NCBI GenBank assembly: GCA_964583765.1
Contig: CAZOWW010000089.1
Coordinates: forward strand, 1-24,901
Direction of reading: 5' to 3'
DNA from: CAZOWW01 sp964583765
GTDB taxonomy: Bacteria > Actinomycetota > Actinomycetes > Actinomycetales > Kineosporiaceae
Length of the DNA stretch: 24,901 nt
Shown here: positions 22,889 through 24,901 of the stretch, one piece after another
How positions within the stretch are numbered: the first letter of the stretch is position 1
Layout: every line of letters starts with the position of its first letter
The notes under the pieces: generated by a model
Database searches by the model: none
The model's input: the letters and a program-made list of their open reading frames with translations, nothing else
Told to the model about the DNA's origin: nothing
Position numbers and translations under genes: made by a program

Positions 22889-22894
22889 TACCCT
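22889..22894 (+). promoter_or_regulatory. -10 hexamer for moaA (leaderless)
   Basis: TACCCT followed by 5 nt (ggggt) and the ATG at 22900. It places the transcription start at or beside the start codon. moaA would thus have its own promoter within the moaD-moaA pair. Confidence 0.5.
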
Positions 22895-22899
22895 GGGGT

Positions 22900-24009
22900 A
22901 TGAGCGAGGTGCGGCTCGGTATGCCCACGGTCCGCGTCCGGACCCCCCAGCCCCTCGTCCCACCTTCGCAAGAGTCGCTGCCCGACGACGATCGGCTGGT
23001 CGATCGATTCAGCCGGATCGCCACCAACCTGCGGGTGAGCCTGACCGATCGCTGCAACCTCCGGTGCACCTACTGCATGCCGGCCGAGGGCCTGGACTGG
23101 CTCCCCAGCACTCAGGTGCTCACCGACGACGAGATCGTCCGCTTGATCCGTGTGGCCGTCGAGCGGCTGGGTGTGGACGAGGTGCGCTTCACGGGCGGCG
23201 AACCGCTGCTGCGACCAGGACTCGAGAAGATCGTCGCTGCGACTGTCGCGCTCCGCACCACCGCCGGCGAACGGCCACGGACCGCCCTGACCACGAACGC
23301 GCTCGGGCTGTCCCACCGCGCCGAGGGGTTGCGGACTGCCGGCCTCGACCGGATCAACGTCTCACTCGACACCCTCGACGCAGCACGGTTCGCGCGCCTG
23401 ACCCACCGCGACCGGCTGAGTGATGTCCTGGCCGGTCTCGACGCGGCGGTGTCCGTCGGACTGACCCCGGTGAAGGTGAACGCCGTGCTCCTGCGCGGAG
23501 TCAACGACGACGAGGCCGTACCGCTCCTGCGCTGGGCGCTGGGACGCGGGCTGCACCTGAGGTTCATCGAGCAGATGCCGCTGGAGCCGCACGCTGCCTG
23601 GGACCGCGGCACGCTCGTCACCGCGGCGGACATCCTCGCCGCGCTCGAACCAGCCTTCTCACTCACCCCACGCGCACCTGGTCGCCGGGGATCAGCCCCC
23701 GCCGAGACCTGGTGGGCACGTTCCCGGGACCGCGCGGTGCCACCCGGTCCGGTGGGGATCGTGGGCTCGATCACCCGGCCCTTCTGCGGGGACTGCGACC
23801 GCACCCGGCTCACCGCGGACGGTCAGATGCGCTCCTGCCTGTTCGCCCGCGACGAGACCGATCTGCGGACGCTCTTGCGCGGGGGAGCCGATGACGCGTC
23901 GATCGCGCGCGCCTGGCGACGTGCGATGTGGTCCAAGACCCCCGGTCATGGCATCGACGATCCGGCCTTCCTGCGCCCCGAACGCCCGATGAGTGCCATC
24001 GGCGGGTGA
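22900..24009 (+). CDS. moaA: MoaA, GTP 3',8-cyclase (radical SAM)
   Basis: A 369-residue radical SAM enzyme for the first step of molybdenum cofactor synthesis, converting GTP to 3',8-cyclo-GTP. The N-terminal [4Fe-4S] motif is C52, C56, C59 (CNLRCTYC). FTGGEPLLRPGL near 106-117 binds SAM. The second cluster is in the C-terminal part, FCGDCDRTRLTADGQ and then RSC. The last two residues are the conserved Gly-Gly needed for activity. Length is slightly above the usual 330-340 because of about 30 extra N-terminal residues (VRTPQPLVPPSQ), common in actinobacteria. No residue is missing. MoaC, which acts next in the pathway, is not in this window. Confidence 0.95.
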   Translation: MSEVRLGMPTVRVRTPQPLVPPSQESLPDDDRLVDRFSRIATNLRVSLTDRCNLRCTYCMPAEGLDWLPSTQVLTDDEIVRLIRVAVERLGVDEVRFTGGEPLLRPGLEKIVAATVALRTTAGERPRTALTTNALGLSHRAEGLRTAGLDRINVSLDTLDAARFARLTHRDRLSDVLAGLDAAVSVGLTPVKVNAVLLRGVNDDEAVPLLRWALGRGLHLRFIEQMPLEPHAAWDRGTLVTAADILAALEPAFSLTPRAPGRRGSAPAETWWARSRDRAVPPGPVGIVGSITRPFCGDCDRTRLTADGQMRSCLFARDETDLRTLLRGGADDASIARAWRRAMWSKTPGHGIDDPAFLRPERPMSAIGG

Positions 24010-24062
24010 TCCGGTCCGAGAACGAACGCCCAGGGACCGGCGGAACAGTTCAGGGGACAGAT

Positions 24063-24080
24063 CAGGGACGGGAATCCCTG
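24063..24080. terminator. weak hairpin between moaA and moaE
   Basis: CAGGGA-N6-TCCCTG, a 6-bp stem in the 87-bp gap between the convergent genes moaA and moaE. No T-run. Confidence 0.4.
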
Positions 24081-24096
24081 CGCCCGCGGGACCCTC

Positions 24097-24633
24097 TCAC
24101 GGACAGGCCACCCACTCGTGGGACCCATCGGCGAACACCTGGCGCTTCCAGATCGGCAACGCCCGCTTGATCTCGTCCACCAGCAGGGCGGCCACGGTGA
24201 AAGCCTCGGCACGATGCGCGGCCGCCACCGCCACCGCCAGGGCCAGGTCACCGATCGCGAGCAGTCCGAGCCGGTGCGAGACCGCCACGGTGACTCCGGG
24301 ATGCTGCTCGACCACCGTGTCCGCGACCTCCCGCAACACCCGGCCTGCGCTCGGATGACCGACGTACTCCAGTTCGCGCACCGCATGGCCCCCGTCGTGG
24401 TCACGGACCACGCCGGCGAAGGACACGATCGCCCCGAAGGCATCCCCGCGGACCGCCCGCTCGTGGGCACGGAGGTCCAGAGGCTCACCGGTCACGACCG
24501 CCCAGACCACCGGTTCCGCCCACGCGATCGGTTCCGGTCCTCCGCCCGCGTCCGGGGACCGGCCTTCACCGGCTCCGGTGCAGGCGTCCTGCGCGCAGCT
24601 GCCCGGGATGAGGCCGTCGGCCATCTCTCGCAC
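24097..24633 (-). CDS. moaE: MoaE, molybdopterin synthase large subunit
   Basis: A 178-residue protein. With MoaD it forms molybdopterin synthase, which inserts sulphurs into precursor Z. The domain at about 40-172 has GAIVSFAGVVRDHDGG (67-82), AAHRAEAF (138-145) and the active-site lysines K156 and K163 in EIKRALPIWKRQ. Usual MoaE proteins are about 150 residues; here some 40 Gly/Ala/Pro-rich residues, including Cys13 and Cys18, precede the domain. The start is GTG at 24633, which lies 6 nt after a TAGGGT hexamer and so suggests a leaderless transcript. An internal ATG at 24624 is possible. It is on the opposite strand to moaD and moaA. Confidence 0.93.
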   Translation of the reverse strand: MREMADGLIPGSCAQDACTGAGEGRSPDAGGGPEPIAWAEPVVWAVVTGEPLDLRAHERAVRGDAFGAIVSFAGVVRDHDGGHAVRELEYVGHPSAGRVLREVADTVVEQHPGVTVAVSHRLGLLAIGDLALAVAVAAAHRAEAFTVAALLVDEIKRALPIWKRQVFADGSHEWVACP

Positions 24634-24637
24634 CTGT

Positions 24638-24901
24638 TCACCCTAGGCGGCCCGTCGCGAGGGCGCCGCCCATGTCCCGCCCGCGCCGTTCGCGCCCCGA
24701 GGGCCCTTCGTTCCGCCCGGCGGATCCACGGCCTGGGGCGACCTCGGTTCCACCCTCACCGGTCACGCCCCGGGGCCCTTCGTTCCGGCCACGCCCCGGG
24801 GAAGCCGGGGCTTGGGCGATGGATCCGCCCCGGAACGCCGCAGTGGGCGGCGCCCCGGCCTGAGTGGTGAAGAGGGCCTCCATGCCGGCGAACGTGCCGG
24901 G
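24638..24901 (-). CDS. possible 3' end of a low-complexity ORF (partial, runs off right edge)
   Basis: A frame open from the right edge to TGA at 24638-24640, five bases before the moaE start. The 88 residues read PGTFAGMEALFTTQAGAP, then a Gly/Arg/Pro-rich tail with GRNEGP twice. Third positions are GC-rich but so are the others. The position just ahead of moaE would suit another molybdenum-cofactor gene of an operon, but no family is recognisable. The repeats in the DNA may be the reason for the open frame, so this could equally be non-coding. Confidence 0.3.
   Translation of the reverse strand, partial: PGTFAGMEALFTTQAGAPPTAAFRGGSIAQAPASPGRGRNEGPRGVTGEGGTEVAPGRGSAGRNEGPSGRERRGRDMGGALATGRLG
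24640..24645 (-). promoter_or_regulatory. -10 hexamer for moaE (leaderless)
   Basis: Minus-strand TAGGGT, 6 nt before the GTG at 24633. It overlaps the stop codon of the possible ORF above. Confidence 0.5.
24709..24837. repeat. long-range inverted repeat near right edge
   Basis: The left arm CGTTCCGCCCGGCGGATCCA (24709-24728) and the complement of the right arm (24820-24837) agree in CGTTCC and CGGATCCA, with a short GC filler that differs by two bases. The 91-bp interior repeats GGGCCCTTCGTTCCG, which also occurs at 24701. A foldback of this size could be an extended terminator, a small RNA or a miniature element. I see no target duplication. Confidence 0.45.

Noticed and set aside
20541..23423. 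A 960-codon plus-strand frame opposite the beta-glucosidase
   Set aside because: It lies antisense to an intact GH1 gene, crosses moaD and moaA in another frame, and has no recognisable domain.
1..24901. CRISPR array, tRNA, rRNA, FMN riboswitch or ydaO-type riboswitch
   Set aside because: No regularly spaced repeats, no cloverleaf or rRNA sequence, and no conserved core of these riboswitches was found by reading both strands of the intergenic regions.

Overview
The window looks like the chromosome of a high-GC Actinomycetota, probably Micrococcales or a close relative. GC is about 70% or more and codon third positions are mostly G/C. It carries actinobacterial families: a DUF3027 protein, an XPB-type helicase next to a helicase-associated/WYL protein, a WXG100 protein and an MprAB-HtrA-like cluster. 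Several genes have a TANNNT-type hexamer 5-7 nt before the start codon, the arrangement of leaderless actinobacterial mRNAs. I cannot name the genus. No rRNA, tRNA, CRISPR array or complete mobile element was found.

Layout. 1-355: tail of an unidentified ORF, then a less GC-rich gene-free stretch with small hairpins. 356-3234: divergent DUF3027 protein (-) and MFS-fold transporter (+). 3286-4722: cold-shock protein and luciferase-like oxidoreductase (both -). 4825-7593 (-): a flavin electron-transfer operon, made up of a haem/FAD/NAD transmembrane reductase, a membrane-anchored FMN-binding protein and the FMN transferase ApbE. A promoter and a long inverted repeat lie upstream of it. 7928-12860 (+): Helicase_C_3/WYL protein, XPB helicase and a small receiver-like protein. 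13027-15261 (-): a large exported protein with a FlgD-type Ig-like region, whose promoter carries a 17-bp palindrome. 15513-19884 (+): OmpR-type response regulator, histidine kinase and HtrA protease. 19885-20320: a degenerate duplication, two strong hairpins and two DnaA-box-like sites. 20321-20824: a WXG100 protein (+) and a 63-residue small protein (-) with a PHO-box-like direct repeat at its start. 20943-22382 (-): GH1 beta-glucosidase. 22594-24633: molybdopterin genes moaD, moaA (+) and moaE (-). 24638-24901: a low-complexity ORF running off the edge, with repeats.

How the genes fit together. The 4825-7593 operon forms one chain: the reductase moves electrons from NAD(P)H across the membrane, the FMN-binding protein carries a covalent FMN on a SGAT threonine, and ApbE attaches it. 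The 15513-19884 cluster matches the mycobacterial mprA-mprB-pepD layout for envelope stress. It also carries CTCCCAG direct repeats with an exact 11-bp period upstream of the regulator and upstream of the protease gene. A half-site lies before the kinase gene at the same distance from the candidate -10 and start as in the regulator promoter. This candidate autoregulatory code is the most informative signal in the window. The exported protein diverging from this cluster may respond to the same envelope cues, but that is inference.
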